Notes: generated by a model from the sequence alone, not told the origin. A stretch of DNA of 40,180 nt from Acidobacteriota bacterium (GCA_003223875.1 QHWY01000107.1:1-40180); one strand, 5' to 3'. Positions 25,512 to 33,852 are shown, counted from the first letter of the stretch. A program made the numbers and translations.

Positions 25512-26357
25512 CTAATCCCCCGCCGCGAGGGCCACGCCCGCCCGATTTTGCACAGGCTGCGCCGCAGTTTCCGGTTTGCGCGCGTACGTGTACCAGAACG
25601 CAATTCCCGTGAACAGCGCCCCAGCTACGATGTTGCCGAACGTCACAGGTATTTGATTCCACCACCACCAGTCACCCAGGGAAATGGGAGCTCCAAAAAA
25701 TATGCCGGCGGGAATGACGAACATGTTGACGATTGAATGCTCATAGCCGTGCGCAAAAAAGATTGTGATGGGCAGCCACATCGCCGCGACCTTGCCGATG
25801 GTGGAACGCGATATGAATGCGAGCATTGTTCCAACCGTCACCATCCAGTTACAGAGCATTGCCTTGACAAAAGCTGTGCCCCATCCGCCCACGCCCAACG
25901 CCGCGAAACCAAGCGTTTTTGCCTGAGCAATTTTGCGAACCTGATCTCCAATCGCCGCGCCGTTATTGGCTCCGAAACTCGTAATTGCGGCGTAAAACAA
26001 AAGCGCATACAAGACACTCCCAAATAGGTTGCCGACATAAACCCATGCCCAGTTGCGCAACATTGCCTTCGCGGATATTCGTTGGTCGATCAAAGCGGCT
26101 GGCAGAAGCGCGAAGTTTCCTGTGGCTAATTCGAGGCCCAACAGCACCAGAATCACAAAGCCGACGGGGAAAATGATTGCCCCGACCAGTCCCGGCAACC
26201 CTTGACTGAGCGCGATGAACACGAGAGAAGTCGCGTAGCCGAGAAATACGCCAGACAGGGCGCCACGAATGAACATGTCGGGGGCAGGAAGACCTGCCTT
26301 CTTCACCGCTGCCTTCAAAGCCTCAGATACAACTTCATCAGGAAGCACGTAATCCAT
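25512..26357 (-). CDS. Formate/nitrite transporter family channel (NirC-like)
   Basis: Inner-membrane pentameric channel of the FNT family. Seen: start MDYVLPDEVV at 26357 with AAAGGAGTG eight bases upstream (a start at 26372 would lie on that site). The protein has 281 residues with six helices. The FNT signatures are present: FPVGFVILVLLGLELATGNF with the selectivity-loop region, KAMLCNWMVTVGTMLAF, and FAHGYEHSIVNMFVIPAGIF with the central His of the FNT pore. Neighbouring nitrite reductase genes argue for nitrite over formate. First gene of the operon, about 20 bases downstream of the expected sigma-54 transcription start. Confidence 0.9.
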   Translation of the reverse strand: MDYVLPDEVVSEALKAAVKKAGLPAPDMFIRGALSGVFLGYATSLVFIALSQGLPGLVGAIIFPVGFVILVLLGLELATGNFALLPAALIDQRISAKAMLRNWAWVYVGNLFGSVLYALLFYAAITSFGANNGAAIGDQVRKIAQAKTLGFAALGVGGWGTAFVKAMLCNWMVTVGTMLAFISRSTIGKVAAMWLPITIFFAHGYEHSIVNMFVIPAGIFFGAPISLGDWWWWNQIPVTFGNIVAGALFTGIAFWYTYARKPETAAQPVQNRAGVALAAGD

Positions 26358-26389
26358 GTACACTCCTTTCAAATGGTTGCCTCCGCAAT

Positions 26390-26405
26390 TGCAATGTCCG
26401 TGCCT
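26390..26405 (-). promoter_or_regulatory. Sigma-54 promoter of the nitrite operon
   Basis: On the minus strand the sequence is AGGCACGGACATTGCA. The sigma-54 consensus is TGGCACG-N4-TTGCW, so only the first base differs. The GG of the -24 element and the GC of the -12 element are ten bases apart, as required. Transcription would start near 26379, about 20 bases before the FNT start codon and just ahead of its Shine-Dalgarno. No clear NtrC palindrome was found upstream. Confidence 0.75.
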
Positions 26406-26541
26406 TTCGTCCGAAAACTGAGCAAACGCAGGACTGGCATGAATTTCAGCGCGTTGAAGAGTGCCCGAAGAAGCTACAAGAATGTAAGTGGCTTAAACGA
26501 ACGAAACAATTTTGTGGAACTTCTGGAGCCGCGGCACGTAA

Positions 26542-27297
26542 TTACCGATTAACCGCGGGCCGGATGCCGTTAGCTTCGAGCTTCGCGCGGCTGGCGGGAC
26601 TCGTCATGAGCGTGACGAAGGTTTTTGCTGCCGGAGAGATGTTGTTCCGATGCCAAAGCGAGTAAGTCGTCGCCAGCTCGAATTCCTTCGGGAACGGGCC
26701 CGCGACGGCGTCGCGGCTGGCCTGAAGAATTTCGCTAACCTGCGTAATGCCGATATCAAACTTTTCTTCAAGCACCAAACGCATGGTCTCGACGCCGTCT
26801 TTGGCGACCGTGGATTTTCTGAGAACCTGGTCCTTCACGCCTAATGAGTCGATCACTTTCATGAAGTGAATTCCAACGGTTGCACCCCGAGCAGGATCGG
26901 AAAAAGCGATGCGCTTCGCACCGAGCAGCGCGGCTTTCAACTTCTCCGGCGTTGAAACGTCGGGCTTGGCCGAGCCTGGCGGATAGGCAATACCGGCAAG
27001 CGAGTCGCCCAGGCGGTAGGTGGTTCCGTCCTTGAGCTTTCCGATCTTCTCAGCGTCCGTGATTACCGCGGGACTTGTAATCAACAAAACTGCTTGAGGA
27101 TCACTCGTAAACTTCTGTGCCGTTGCGCCGGCCGTATCGAAAATGACCGCAACTTTATGGCCCGTCTCTTTTTCGTATTGAGCGGCGATTTCGCTTAGAG
27201 GCGATTTGAAAGCTGCCGCCGCGTACACCTTCAGATCTTCAGCGAACAGGGATGGGCTGAACAATGTGATCAGAAGAAGCGACAGAACCGTTTTCAT
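26542..27297 (-). CDS. ModA-like periplasmic substrate-binding protein
   Basis: Seen in 251 residues from the ATG at 27297: signal peptide TVLSLLLITLFSPSLFA; then the ModA/type-2 binding fold DLKVYAAAAFKSPLSEIAAQ with YEKETGHKV, ITSPAVITDAEKIGK, and SDPARGATVGIHFMKV. In true ModA the first ligand loop is AASL and the second SSG/SSS; here they read AAAF and DTAGA, so molybdate binding is plausible but not certain. No modBC permease genes follow, which is unusual. It could supply molybdenum for a nitrate reductase encoded elsewhere, or bind another oxyanion. It lies upstream of the sigma-54 site, so it is probably transcribed separately from the nitrite operon. Confidence 0.75.
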   Translation of the reverse strand: MKTVLSLLLITLFSPSLFAEDLKVYAAAAFKSPLSEIAAQYEKETGHKVAVIFDTAGATAQKFTSDPQAVLLITSPAVITDAEKIGKLKDGTTYRLGDSLAGIAYPPGSAKPDVSTPEKLKAALLGAKRIAFSDPARGATVGIHFMKVIDSLGVKDQVLRKSTVAKDGVETMRLVLEEKFDIGITQVSEILQASRDAVAGPFPKEFELATTYSLWHRNNISPAAKTFVTLMTSPASRAKLEANGIRPAVNR

Positions 27298-27397
27298 GCG
27301 ACCGCCTTTCATGGCGGATCATACACGGAACACGAATTGTGGAGCAATGAATCCCCACAAGCGCAAAGAACCGGATGAGCGCCGGTGGGGTAGTTCC

Positions 27398-27592
27398 TCA
27401 GGCGTGTTGCGGGGACTCGTGCCGGGCAAGTCTCAAGTATGAGCGTCTGGTCTTTTCGTCGTTGGCCTCTTCGCGTACGAGCTTCAAGAAACATTCTTGA
27501 TGGTAAATTGTTTTTCGGTAGACCGTCCGTCGCTCATAGGGAGCAATGCGCAGATGACACTTGTCGCACCATACGGGATGTTCGGAACGCAT
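27398..27592 (-). CDS. Small zinc-ribbon/LIM-like protein
   Basis: Seen: ATG at 27592 with AAAGGAG six bases upstream, a good initiation site. The 64-residue product holds a treble-clef-like metal site: WCDKCHLRIAPYERRTVYR then IYHQECFLKL, that is Cys-x2-Cys, a 20-residue spacer, and His-x2-Cys. The rest is a charged helical tail. Such tiny proteins recur in acidobacteria to my recollection; function unknown, possibly a metal-binding adaptor. Located 100 bases upstream of the ModA-like gene on the same strand and divergent from the methyltransferase. Confidence 0.7.
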   Translation of the reverse strand: MRSEHPVWCDKCHLRIAPYERRTVYRKTIYHQECFLKLVREEANDEKTRRSYLRLARHESPQHA

Positions 27593-27758
27593 GCAATCTC
27601 CTTTTCGCCTTCAACTCTCGCCGACCTCACGTCGTGTTCGGTCGCGAAACAGCTTACAAACTTCTCGGATTTTTCTTTCCTCGGAACCATCTTCTTCGCG
27701 GATAGACTTCTGTCAAGGGGTGTACCGGCGAGATCTAAATCCATCAGATAATGCTCGA

Positions 27759-28322
27759 GTGACCGATTGGGACGAACGTTACCGCCAAGGCGAGCACACG
27801 ACCGATCAGCCGCATCCGCTGATCACCCGTTTTTCTTCGACGCTCGCGCCAGGCCGGGTACTCGATCTGGCATCCGGCCCCGGGCGGCATGCGATGTGGT
27901 TGGCGGAACGTGGCTGGCAGGTGACAGCCGTGGACTACTCGCGAACCGCCATCGAAATTCTTCGGCAGCGTTGTCTCGCTAAAGGTCTGGCCGTCAACTC
28001 CGTCATCGCCGATCTGGAGCGGCACGAGTTCGGCATCCCACCCGAATCTTACGATCTGATCATCGTGTGCAACTATCTTCAGCGAGACCTGTTTGCGCCG
28101 CTCAAAGCCGGAACACGAATTGGCGGTACCGCCATGGCCGTCATTGCTCTGGTGGACGGCGATCCGAATGTTCGACCCATGAATCCCTCTTATCTTCTCA
28201 ATCCCGGTGAATTGCAGGCGCAGTTTCAAGAATGGGAAATCGTCCATAGTTTCGAAGGAAAATCACCGGCAGATGCCCATCCGAGGGCCACGGCTGAAAT
28301 CGTCGCGCGGCGCCGGTATTGA
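27759..28322 (+). CDS. SAM-dependent methyltransferase (TehB/type-11-like)
   Basis: Class I methyltransferase. Seen with GTG start at 27759 (187 residues): opening VTDWDERYRQGEH is the typical TehB-like beginning; motif I VLDLASGPGRHAMWLAERGW binds SAM; VTAVDYSRTAIE supplies the acidic ribose contact; YDLIIVCNYLQRDLF is motif IV; SYLLNPGEL follows. The same frame is open upstream to 27561, but those residues look non-coding and would overlap the divergent zinc-ribbon promoter. No strong Shine-Dalgarno precedes the GTG. Substrate unknown; tellurite or small-molecule methylation is possible by similarity. Confidence 0.8.
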   Translation: MTDWDERYRQGEHTTDQPHPLITRFSSTLAPGRVLDLASGPGRHAMWLAERGWQVTAVDYSRTAIEILRQRCLAKGLAVNSVIADLERHEFGIPPESYDLIIVCNYLQRDLFAPLKAGTRIGGTAMAVIALVDGDPNVRPMNPSYLLNPGELQAQFQEWEIVHSFEGKSPADAHPRATAEIVARRRY

Positions 28323-28356
28323 TCAAACGACGGGGTATTTGTAAATCGAGATCAGT

Positions 28357-29169
28357 TCACGAAGTCATGAGCGCGCGCAAATGCGATAGCGTTGCCACCG
28401 GACTGCTGCATAGGATGGATGGTACGTGTCCTCGCACTCGCCGCGATGCTGCGGCCGTCCGGTTTAGCCAAAATTCGCGCCGTTCGTTCCAGAGAAAACC
28501 AAATTCGTGCCGCAACCGTTCGGGAAGCAGACCGATTCCAATGGCGCTGCCTAAAAAGAGGAGCGTTCCTTCAACCGACGGCGAAAATAGCGCACGGGCG
28601 ATTTCGCAAGCCGTATCGGCCGCGGTGATGACGTTGCCTTCGAGCATGCGGCTCATATACGAACGGAATTCTGCGTACGTGGGCGGCGTCATCCGTTCTG
28701 GAATCGCAAACAGCCGCGCCACAAGCAGGCTGTCGCGGTAATACTCCTCGCGCTCGTCGTCGGACAAAGGCGAAACGAAGAGTTCGTAGACAAGAAGAGT
28801 CGAATCGACGATCGTATTCAGAACCCACAGCTTCAGCTCCGGATCGTTCGCGTCGTATTGCGTCCCGGCGGGGAAAATACCTTCTTGCGTCTTCAATACT
28901 CCGTGGACCTGCTGGTGTTTTTGATTGACGGACCGGATTGCGCGCAGAGCAAATTCACGGCTTCCGAACGTAATCGCAGCGGCGGCCATCGATGTCCGAT
29001 AGAGGCGGGCAAGGCGGTGCTTACGAAACCGGCTGTGTTCAGCGACTCCGGCGGCAACCAGCGGATGCGCGATTTGCATCAATACCGCTCGGGGTCCGGC
29101 AAGACCACTGGCCAGTTCGCGATTCACGCGCCAGAACACTGAGGAAGGTGAGAAAAGCGGCTGCCCCAT
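28357..29169 (-). CDS. MpaB-type oxygenase (DUF2236 family)
   Basis: Family members, such as latex-clearing protein and mycophenolic-acid MpaB, are haem b oxygenases or oxidases. Seen in about 270 residues from MGQPLFSPSSVFWRVNRE: VLMQIAHPLVAAGVAEHSRF with the conserved His pair thought to bind haem, SMAAAAITFGSREFALRAIR, then KLWVLNTIVDSTLLVYE and the terminal helices. The ATG at 29169 starts ten bases after the response-regulator stop; the alternative at 29214 would overlap that gene by 35 bases. No signal peptide. Substrate not predictable. Likely co-transcribed with the regulator; convergent with the methyltransferase. Confidence 0.8.
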   Translation of the reverse strand: MGQPLFSPSSVFWRVNRELASGLAGPRAVLMQIAHPLVAAGVAEHSRFRKHRLARLYRTSMAAAAITFGSREFALRAIRSVNQKHQQVHGVLKTQEGIFPAGTQYDANDPELKLWVLNTIVDSTLLVYELFVSPLSDDEREEYYRDSLLVARLFAIPERMTPPTYAEFRSYMSRMLEGNVITAADTACEIARALFSPSVEGTLLFLGSAIGIGLLPERLRHEFGFLWNERREFWLNRTAAASRRVRGHVPSILCSSPVATLSHLRALMTS

Positions 29170-29179
29170 GACAGGCCTT

Positions 29180-29566
29180 TTACGCGGTGCGTAGGAATCT
29201 TCTGAGCGCGGCATCCAGGTCGGTTAAATCCACCGGTTTTTGAAGATACCCGTCGCACCCCGCTTGGTAAGCTTTTTCGACGGATAGAGTTTCGGGATAA
29301 GCAGTCAACGCAATTACGGGAAGATGATTCACGTCCCTGAAGGAGGAAATGGCGCGAAGCGCGCTCGTGGCCTGCAGTCCATCCGCTTCGGGCATACTCA
29401 AATCCATTAACACGAGATCAGGATTCGAATCTAACGCGACTTGGACAGCTTCTTTTCCGTGAGCGGCTTCAACGACGCGATGACCCAGTCTCTCGTTCAT
29501 GGCGCGTAGAACGGTGCGGCTCTCCTCAAGGTCTTCGACCAGCAAAACTTTCATAGGTCTATCCAT
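29180..29566 (-). CDS. Single-domain response regulator (CheY-like receiver)
   Basis: Seen in 128 residues: MKVLLVEDLEES with the acidic pocket, LVLMDLSMPEADG with the phospho-acceptor Asp, VIALTAYP with the switch Thr, and GYLQKPVDL with the conserved Lys. All catalytic positions of a receiver domain are intact, and there is no output domain. Two starts are possible (29566 or 29554); both leave the domain complete. No histidine kinase is adjacent, so the partner is unknown. It probably forms a two-gene operon with the MpaB-type oxygenase downstream. Confidence 0.88.
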   Translation of the reverse strand: MDRPMKVLLVEDLEESRTVLRAMNERLGHRVVEAAHGKEAVQVALDSNPDLVLMDLSMPEADGLQATSALRAISSFRDVNHLPVIALTAYPETLSVEKAYQAGCDGYLQKPVDLTDLDAALRRFLRTA

Positions 29567-29687
29567 CAACTATTACTATGCGGCCTGATGGGGTGTCAAT
29601 GGCGCGCCTCCCCTCCTCGCAGAGACAGGAAAAGCACATACCGGAAACGAGCTTGCTCTGTTTGCAGATGAAGCTCAAACTCACTAC

Positions 29688-30122
29688 GTGGCCGCCACAG
29701 CAATGGCATGCAGATTGCCAATCCCAACACGTCATACAGTCGGAACTTATGCCGGGCGGCGCGATGAAGTATTCGGCGCGTGGAAGACGGCTATTACCGA
29801 ACTGGCGCGCTGCCCGAACGTCGTTGCCAAGATTGGCGGTATCCAGATGGTGGTCAACGGTTACGGTTGGCATGAGCGAAAAAAACCGCCGACATCGGAC
29901 GAACTGGTCGCCGCCAATCGGGATTGGTATCTGTACGCGATCGATCACTTCGGTCCAGCGCGCTCGATGTTCGAAAGCAACTTCCCGGTCGATAGGCTTT
30001 CGTGTTCTTACACCGTGCTCTGGAACCAGTTCAAGAGACTCACGAAAGATTTTTCGGCAGCAGAGCGCACCGCCATGTTTCATGACACAGCGATGCGTGT
30101 GTACCGGCTTCCGCGCCACTGA
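29688..30122 (+). pseudogene. Amidohydrolase (COG3618-type) C-terminal fragment
   Basis: Seen: GTYAGRRDEVFGAWKTAITE, then ARCPNVVAKIGGIQMVVNGY, GWHERKKPPTSDEL, GPARSMFESNFPVDRLSC and SYTVLWNQFKRLTKDF, the unmistakable C-terminal third of amidohydrolase_2-type TIM barrels (the FESNFP-D strand carries the last metal-site Asp). The preceding two thirds with the HxH metal motif are absent; upstream residues do not match the family. No good RBS precedes the ATG at 29688. Inference: a 5'-truncated gene, perhaps deleted together with insertion of the palindromic element 60 bases downstream. Ends at 30122. Confidence 0.7.
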
Positions 30123-30181
30123 GGAACATTCGCCCTTTGCGAGGCGATTTCCGGCGTCCAACTTACCGGCGGTCATAGAAG

Positions 30182-30296
30182 CGCCCCTTCTGGGGCCGTT
30201 TCGATCTACGTCTTCCCAGGGCTGACGCCCTGGGCTACATTCTCTCGCCGCTTCGCGGCGAAACAATTCATTCACACCTGTAGACCGCCGCTACAG
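30182..30296. repeat. Palindromic intergenic element, copy B (right half of copy A)
   Basis: Nearly identical to 15581-15700: the GCCCCTTCTGGGGC hairpin, CCCAGGGCTGACGCCCTGGGC, TCGCCGC-TTC-GCGGCGA, AACAATTCATTCACACCT, and the terminal GACCGCCGCTACAG, in the same order. The left half of copy A is missing. It lies between the amidohydrolase relic and the convergent cytochrome gene. Confidence 0.85.
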
Positions 30297-30312
30297 TGTC
30301 CAAATCCAATTA

Positions 30313-32445
30313 TCATCGCGCGAGCGGATTGGGCCGGAGTTGGAAGCGCGCCGCCTTTGGCCGATTCGTCTTCCCACCTTCAAGATGGAACATAGTCCGT
30401 GTGCCGGAAGTGGACCACAGCGACTTGCCTTTCCAGCCGGCGTTCGGATCATCAATGCGGCCATCGACGTTCTTCGGGAAAAATCCGCTTGGATACGGGA
30501 TACGGAAGGTAATGAGCTTTCCGTTAACCAAGGCATAAATGGAATCGCTCAGATTACCCATCGCGATCGGAACATTTCGACCGAGGCCAAATGTGTCGAA
30601 TCGATCGATCCAGGTGTAGTAGCTCGCCTCGGCGCTTCCATCCTTCACATCCCGCAGTTGTGGTCCGGGGAATTGATAGAACGTCCAGCCTTCGGGGCAA
30701 TGCGCGCCGGTCGCGGTCGGTCCGTTGAGAACCTTGCACTTGCGACGATCAAAACTTCCGAGATGGCCGCTCGCCAGTGATGTCCAATAGACGCCATTGG
30801 AATCGACATCGCCGCCACGGGGTCCGAAGCCGGGGGCTGCCACTTCATATATTTCACTGAGGGCGGTCTCGGTCGGATTGGGCCCTGGTTGCAGTCGAAC
30901 GATTGCGCCAGGATATCCCACCACGGTTCCCCACACGGCACCGTCGGAGGGGCTGACGCTCACGGCATAAATGTTGACGAGCACGCGTTTGTCCTTCGAG
31001 GGATCGACTGGTTGATCGGGTCCCACAAAAGCATCGCGTTTACCGTTGCCGTTGGTGTCGATGATGAATGGCGTCCATCCTTGCGACTTCACTTCGTCGC
31101 CAGTTTCCTCAAACATCTTCCGGTTCAGCCAGCCAAGCACTCCCGGACCTCCGATGCCGGTACTGGTCCATAGCGTTTGATTTGCGTCCTCGCCGAAGTT
31201 GAGATGGTGGGTTTGGAAGCAGGTGCTGATTAGAGTGAACTTTCCAGTAGCCGGATCGTACATGGAGAGATGACGATCGGCTTCTTCGATCGGCAATACT
31301 TTTGCCGACGGATGAGCGGACCCATGCTTGCACACCTCCGGATTTTCTCGGGGCCGAACCCGAGACGTAAACCAGATACGTCCCTTTTCATCCATCATCG
31401 GATTGTGATCGAGTGTTTTGCTATCCCAGATCGGTTCGGCGCCCCAGTACGGGGATGCGCCAAACGGACTATTCTTCGACGACGGCGTGTTCGGATCACG
31501 TACGGGATGCAAGACTTCAGCCGCGGTGTGCGTTTTCGGATCGAGAACGGGTATCAAATCCGTGCTGTCCTCGGTCGATGCATAAATCTTGCCATTCGCA
31601 TTCACTCTCGGATTGCGACGGTCGGTCGAGACCTCATCATGGAGGTAAGCGGTCGGTCTGCTCCAGTCCCACAATGTGATCACAAAATTGCGCTCGATTC
31701 CTTGCGGCCGCTCGGGTTTCGCGAAGGGCAACTCACCGCGGGCGACACGATCGGTCCAATCGGCAAAATATTTGAGCGCAATTTCCGTATCGAGTCGCGT
31801 GATGTCGCGGGTCATGAGTGCCAGTGCCCCGCCGGACTGGAGGCGCCGTCTCCAAGCCTCCACGGAATTCGGGAATGTGCCGAGCTCCTTCGGAATCGTT
31901 CGCATTCCCTTTGTGCCCAAGGCGTGGCACGACTGGCAGGCTCCCGTTTTGATGATGTTCAGCCATTCACCCTGGCTCTTTATCTTCTGCAATGGGAACT
32001 CGCTGCTCTCCGGCACCCGAAGCAACGAAAACCAGTAAAGTGCCGGATAATACTCCGCCGCTTGCGCCGGTGTGGGCGCGATCACGGCCTTCAGGTTCAC
32101 GGCCTTGCCCGGCGTGGCGTTTACTTTCGGCGAGTCGATGAGTCCGTAACCTCGCACCCAAACGTTGTAATTCCCCTTCGGAAGCTCCGGTATCAGATAA
32201 CGGCCCTGATCATCAGTGACCACAATTTTCGCGAACTTGGTTGGAAGATCCGTTGTCTCGGCAATCACCCACACACCCGCTTCGGGTCCCTTCGTAGTCG
32301 TAACAACCCCACCGATATCACTGTCTCCGATGGTCACAACACTTGCTGTGTTCTGCTGACTGCTGACCTCAACCGGTTGAAGGGCGAAAAAAATTGCTCC
32401 CGTTACCGCCACCAAGGCGATATGAATGGGCCATCTTGCTCTCAT
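30313..32445 (-). CDS. Secreted cytochrome c/beta-propeller protein with N-terminal regulatory domain
   Basis: Seen with the ATG at 32445 after GGAAGGAG (710 residues): signal segment IALVAVTGAIFFALQPVEVSSQ; a carboxypeptidase-regulatory/transthyretin-like domain at about 43-123 (IGGVVTTTKGPEAGVWVIAE, GRYLIPELPKGNYNVWVRGY); a single haem site CQSCH at 170-174; then a propeller-like region with streptogramin-lyase-type repeats (KIYASTEDSTDLIPVLDPKT, GRIWFTSRVRP, VYWTSLASGHLGSFD). The frame is open to 32712, but that extension overlaps the lactamase gene and lacks a signal. Likely a periplasmic redox or dehydrogenase-like protein; substrate unknown. 43 bases downstream of the metallo-beta-lactamase, so probably one operon. 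Confidence 0.82.
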   Translation of the reverse strand: MRARWPIHIALVAVTGAIFFALQPVEVSSQQNTASVVTIGDSDIGGVVTTTKGPEAGVWVIAETTDLPTKFAKIVVTDDQGRYLIPELPKGNYNVWVRGYGLIDSPKVNATPGKAVNLKAVIAPTPAQAAEYYPALYWFSLLRVPESSEFPLQKIKSQGEWLNIIKTGACQSCHALGTKGMRTIPKELGTFPNSVEAWRRRLQSGGALALMTRDITRLDTEIALKYFADWTDRVARGELPFAKPERPQGIERNFVITLWDWSRPTAYLHDEVSTDRRNPRVNANGKIYASTEDSTDLIPVLDPKTHTAAEVLHPVRDPNTPSSKNSPFGASPYWGAEPIWDSKTLDHNPMMDEKGRIWFTSRVRPRENPEVCKHGSAHPSAKVLPIEEADRHLSMYDPATGKFTLISTCFQTHHLNFGEDANQTLWTSTGIGGPGVLGWLNRKMFEETGDEVKSQGWTPFIIDTNGNGKRDAFVGPDQPVDPSKDKRVLVNIYAVSVSPSDGAVWGTVVGYPGAIVRLQPGPNPTETALSEIYEVAAPGFGPRGGDVDSNGVYWTSLASGHLGSFDRRKCKVLNGPTATGAHCPEGWTFYQFPGPQLRDVKDGSAEASYYTWIDRFDTFGLGRNVPIAMGNLSDSIYALVNGKLITFRIPYPSGFFPKNVDGRIDDPNAGWKGKSLWSTSGTRTMFHLEGGKTNRPKAARFQLRPNPLAR

Positions 32446-32488
32446 GTTCGTACTCCTTCCGATTCGGATCTTCACTTCATCGCGGGGC

Positions 32489-33382
32489 CTACGGGTGCGC
32501 AGCCTTCTGCTGCTCGGCAAGTATTGCGTGGAACATGGCCTCCTCAATGTCTGGTTCCAGCTTGCAGCTTGCCGGATCAATGAACGGATTTCGACTCCCG
32601 CTTCGAAGCTTCGCGTACTTCGTCTGCATGTCGTACTGCGCTGGATGATCTCCAACCTGGACATCACAAGGGAGCGAACGCACCAGCTTGAAGGACCGGT
32701 TGAACTCATCAACGATAGGCGGCGTCACGACATTGGGCGGGCGGAGGCTGCAGTTGATTACGACATTGTAGGTCTTGCCTCCCTCTTCGGCCTTCGTCGT
32801 CCACGTCGTGCAGCCGCGTGTGTGACCGGGCGTGAGATGCGCGATGAGCGTCGTGCCTCCCAACGTCACCGATTCTCCGTCGCGCAGCATTTTGTCGATC
32901 GGGTGCTCTTTGCCGCCGGGCTTCATGTCCCGCAGTGCCGGCACATCTTCGGTCATTGCCATCACCTGCGCGCCCGTCATTTGCTTCACCATGGCATCGC
33001 CCTCCTGGTGATCGCCATGGGCGTGGGTTCCGAGCAGAATCTTGGTATCGGAAAACTTGAATCCCAGTTGCTCGACCGACTTCTCGATGGTCGGGACATT
33101 CCGCTCATACGTGCTGTTGATGAGGATGTTTCCCTGCGGAGTCACGATCAGGAATGAACTCAGCGTGCGGGTCCCCACATAGTAGATGTTGCCGATGATC
33201 TTGTGCGGCGGGAATTGCGTCGTCTGATCTTCGGGCGTCCCCATGTTGCGCGCCAATATCGACCGCGGCGTATAGGTGCGTCCCTGCACTGTGACCGATG
33301 GATGGTCTGGTGGCTGAGCTGCCGTTTGCGCATAGCTCAAAGTTGCCGTCAGAATCAGAACGATCGTCCATATTGTCTTCAT
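32489..33382 (-). CDS. Exported metallo-beta-lactamase-fold hydrolase, subclass B3-like
   Basis: Zinc hydrolase of the periplasm. Seen in 297 residues: signal peptide TIWTIVLILTATLSYAQ; GTRTLSSFLIVTPQGNILIN; the zinc motif HAHGDH (His120, His122, Asp124, His125), TPGHTRGCTTW with His187, and VGDHPAQYDM with His246. This is the full B3 ligand set, including the Asp/His/His site. The closing NPFIDPASCK is also B3-like. Close family members include true beta-lactamases and non-resistance hydrolases; soil acidobacteria carry many of the latter, so activity on beta-lactams is plausible but unproven. Precedes the cytochrome/propeller gene. Confidence 0.88.
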   Translation of the reverse strand: MKTIWTIVLILTATLSYAQTAAQPPDHPSVTVQGRTYTPRSILARNMGTPEDQTTQFPPHKIIGNIYYVGTRTLSSFLIVTPQGNILINSTYERNVPTIEKSVEQLGFKFSDTKILLGTHAHGDHQEGDAMVKQMTGAQVMAMTEDVPALRDMKPGGKEHPIDKMLRDGESVTLGGTTLIAHLTPGHTRGCTTWTTKAEEGGKTYNVVINCSLRPPNVVTPPIVDEFNRSFKLVRSLPCDVQVGDHPAQYDMQTKYAKLRSGSRNPFIDPASCKLEPDIEEAMFHAILAEQQKAAHP

Positions 33383-33475
33383 GCTGCCTCCCGAGCGTAC
33401 GATTACGCGGATTATAACCCCGCCGTCGCTGTGCTACTATAAAACGGCCTTTTGCCCCAAGCTATGGAGAAGAAA

Positions 33476-33847
33476 ATGATAGATGAGATCAAGGAGCTGC
33501 TGCAGTCCTTTCTTGCGCCGCAGCTTGAGGGCATTAGGGGAGACATCCGAGCATTGGATGCGAAGATCGCCAGCATAGACATGAAGCTGGAGTCGAAGAT
33601 TGATGCCCTAGATATGAAGATTGACGCTCTAGACATGAAATTGGATGCGAAGATTGGCTCGGTCGACACGAAAGTTGAGAGCTTTCGGCGGGAATTGCTC
33701 GCGGAGATCCTCCGGGTCGAACAAACGCTTTCGACAAACTTTGTGCGGCTCGAGCAAAAAGTGGATCTCTCTTTGGGCGCAATGGTCGAGAAGATGGATC
33801 TTTTCCGGCGAGAGATGCTGGCCGAGATCAAAGCCGCATCAAAATAA
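33476..33847 (+). CDS. Small coiled-coil protein
   Basis: Seen: MIDEIKELLQSF start at 33476, with GGAGAAG as ribosome-binding site; earlier ATGs (33452, 33464) would include that site in the coding sequence. The 123-residue product is almost one continuous amphipathic helix with heptads: IRALDAKIASIDMKL, then near-identical short repeats (IDALDMKIDALDMKLDAK), then FRRELLAEILRVEQTL and FRREMLAEIKAASK. The last two share FRRE(L/M)LAEI, an internal duplication. No signal or membrane segment. Function unknown; resembles small DUF1640-like or bacterial coiled-coil proteins. Confidence 0.7.
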   Translation: MIDEIKELLQSFLAPQLEGIRGDIRALDAKIASIDMKLESKIDALDMKIDALDMKLDAKIGSVDTKVESFRRELLAEILRVEQTLSTNFVRLEQKVDLSLGAMVEKMDLFRREMLAEIKAASK

Positions 33848-33852
33848 ATCTA

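Noticed and set aside
29559..30275. 238-codon minus-strand frame over the amidohydrolase relic
   Set aside because: The plus strand carries the family-specific residues; this frame matches nothing and runs through palindrome copy B.
31270..32583. 437-codon plus-strand open frame
   Set aside because: Antisense to the cytochrome/propeller gene, whose signal peptide, haem motif and RBS are clear. The translation has no recognisable domain.
33411..33416. TATAAT upstream of the metallo-beta-lactamase on the minus strand
   Set aside because: A perfect -10 hexamer, but no acceptable -35 at 16-18 bases, so I did not call a promoter.
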